DNA of 64,000 bases. Origin: Streptomyces tsukubensis (GTDB lineage Bacteria > Actinomycetota > Actinomycetes > Streptomycetales > Streptomycetaceae). The translations under genes were made by a program, and so were the position numbers. Shown here piece after piece: positions 63,523-64,000 of this stretch (its first letter is position 1; each line of letters starts with the position of its first letter). Where the stretch lies: positions 6,842,501 through 6,906,500 of the forward strand of contig NZ_CP020700.1 in the NCBI RefSeq assembly GCF_003932715.1, in the 5' to 3' direction. The notes below the pieces were generated by a model. The model searched no databases. It saw nothing but the letters and a program-made list of their open reading frames with translations, and had not been told where the DNA came from.

Positions 63523-64000
63523 GTGCTCACCCATTGGGCCGTCGTGCCCACCTGCCTGCCGCTCGTCCGCCGCCGCTGCCACGTCTGCGCCTCCGAGCGC
63601 TTCCGGGCCGACGGCAAATTTCGCGTCAACGCCAACCACAAGCTCCTCGACGCCTGGCTCCTCGTGCTCTGCACCAGGTGCGGGGAGACCGCGAAACTCA
63701 CGGTCCTGGAGCGGAAGAACGTCCGCTCCGTCCCGCCCGAGCTGCTGGACCGGCTCCACGCCAACGACCTCGGTCTGACGGCCGAACTGCTCCGGGATCC
63801 GGTCCTCCAGCGCCGTAACCGCATCGCCCTCGACTGGGACCGTGCCTGGCGCCTCGACACCGGCGGATCGGCACACCTGGACCGCGAGGTGATCGACGTC
63901 TCGGTCCGCTTCGCGGCCCGGATCCCGGTCCGGCCGGTGCGGCTGATCGCCGAAGGCTGCGGGCTGCCGCGGGCCGAGGTCGAGAGACTGATCACGGAAG
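63523..64000 (+). CDS. DUF1062 domain protein, N-terminal part
   Basis: The frame runs off the end of the window, giving 159 residues. The opening HWAVVPTCLPLVRRRCHVCAS, then FRADGKFRVNANHKLLDAWLL and LCTRCGETAKLTVLER, is the DUF1062 signature, with a zinc-ribbon-like set of four cysteines (CHVC and CTRC). The GTG at 63523 is the only start after the in-frame stop at 63505 that fits. Function unknown; the cysteine pairs suggest zinc binding. Confidence 0.9.
   Translation, partial: MLTHWAVVPTCLPLVRRRCHVCASERFRADGKFRVNANHKLLDAWLLVLCTRCGETAKLTVLERKNVRSVPPELLDRLHANDLGLTAELLRDPVLQRRNRIALDWDRAWRLDTGGSAHLDREVIDVSVRFAARIPVRPVRLIAEGCGLPRAEVERLITE

Overview
The window looks like a chromosomal segment of a Streptomyces or close actinobacterial relative. 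GC content is very high and third codon positions are almost always G or C. GTG and TTG starts are common, neighbouring genes often overlap by four bases (ATGA or GTGA), and TTA leucine codons are nearly absent. The gene content also fits: ROK regulator, FdhD, MmyB-type XRE regulators, F420-type LLM oxidoreductase, many secreted proteins. I cannot assign a species.

Region 1 (1-28.4 kb) is mixed housekeeping and small-regulon DNA: an arginase-family fragment, a DUF5107/TPR protein, a VOC protein, a methyltransferase, a PAP2-diacylglycerol kinase fusion, an aminotransferase-fold protein that appears to have lost its catalytic lysine, a coupled MBL-fold/DedA pair, a holin-like/phosphodiesterase fusion, an XRE regulator with an ImmA/IrrE-like protease, an ATP-dependent DNA ligase, a divergent AraC/NmrA pair, another methyltransferase, a ricin-type lectin, an aldo/keto reductase, an LLM oxidoreductase with an early TTA codon, an acyl-CoA synthetase, FdhD, a FabH-type ketosynthase and a Nudix hydrolase. 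The gaps here hold GC-rich hairpin repeats, a 77-bp direct repeat and short tandem repeats.

Region 2 (28.5-40.5 kb), all on the plus strand, looks like a sugar uptake and oxidation locus: ROK regulator, ribose-type ABC transporter (ATPase, permease, lipoprotein), Gfo/Idh/MocA dehydrogenase, TIM-barrel isomerase, and a 1240-residue secreted enzyme joining a PQQ/sorbosone-dehydrogenase propeller, PKD, CBM6-like, ThuA and DUF1080 (3-keto-disaccharide hydrolase) domains. The ROK gene and the giant enzyme gene share a short motif in their upstream regions.

Region 3 (40.8-49.8 kb), also plus strand and tightly coupled, is an Ebo-type metabolite-traffic cluster: myo-inositol-phosphate-synthase-like cyclase, UbiA prenyltransferase, TIM-barrel isomerase, EboA, TatD-like hydrolase (EboB), EboE, type I phosphodiesterase (EboF) and a Tat-exported TIM-barrel protein. 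In the cyanobacterial ebo operon, which is needed to move a scytonemin precursor to the periplasm, one gene is 3-dehydroquinate-synthase-like. Here an inositol-phosphate-synthase-like cyclase takes that place. I regard this as the most interesting system in the window; a prenylated cyclitol product is my inference.

Region 4 (50-64 kb) starts with tRNA-Leu(GAG) and a strong terminator. It then holds small secreted proteins of unknown role, a coupled fatty-acid desaturase/glycosyltransferase operon with a palindromic operator candidate, a choice-of-anchor C protein, a polyglycine secreted protein, a quinone oxidoreductase, a cytochrome P450, a large secreted alpha/beta hydrolase with Calx-beta-like repeats, a small hypothetical and the start of a DUF1062 gene. 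Two genes here carry TTA codons, which suggests bldA-dependent, developmentally timed expression.
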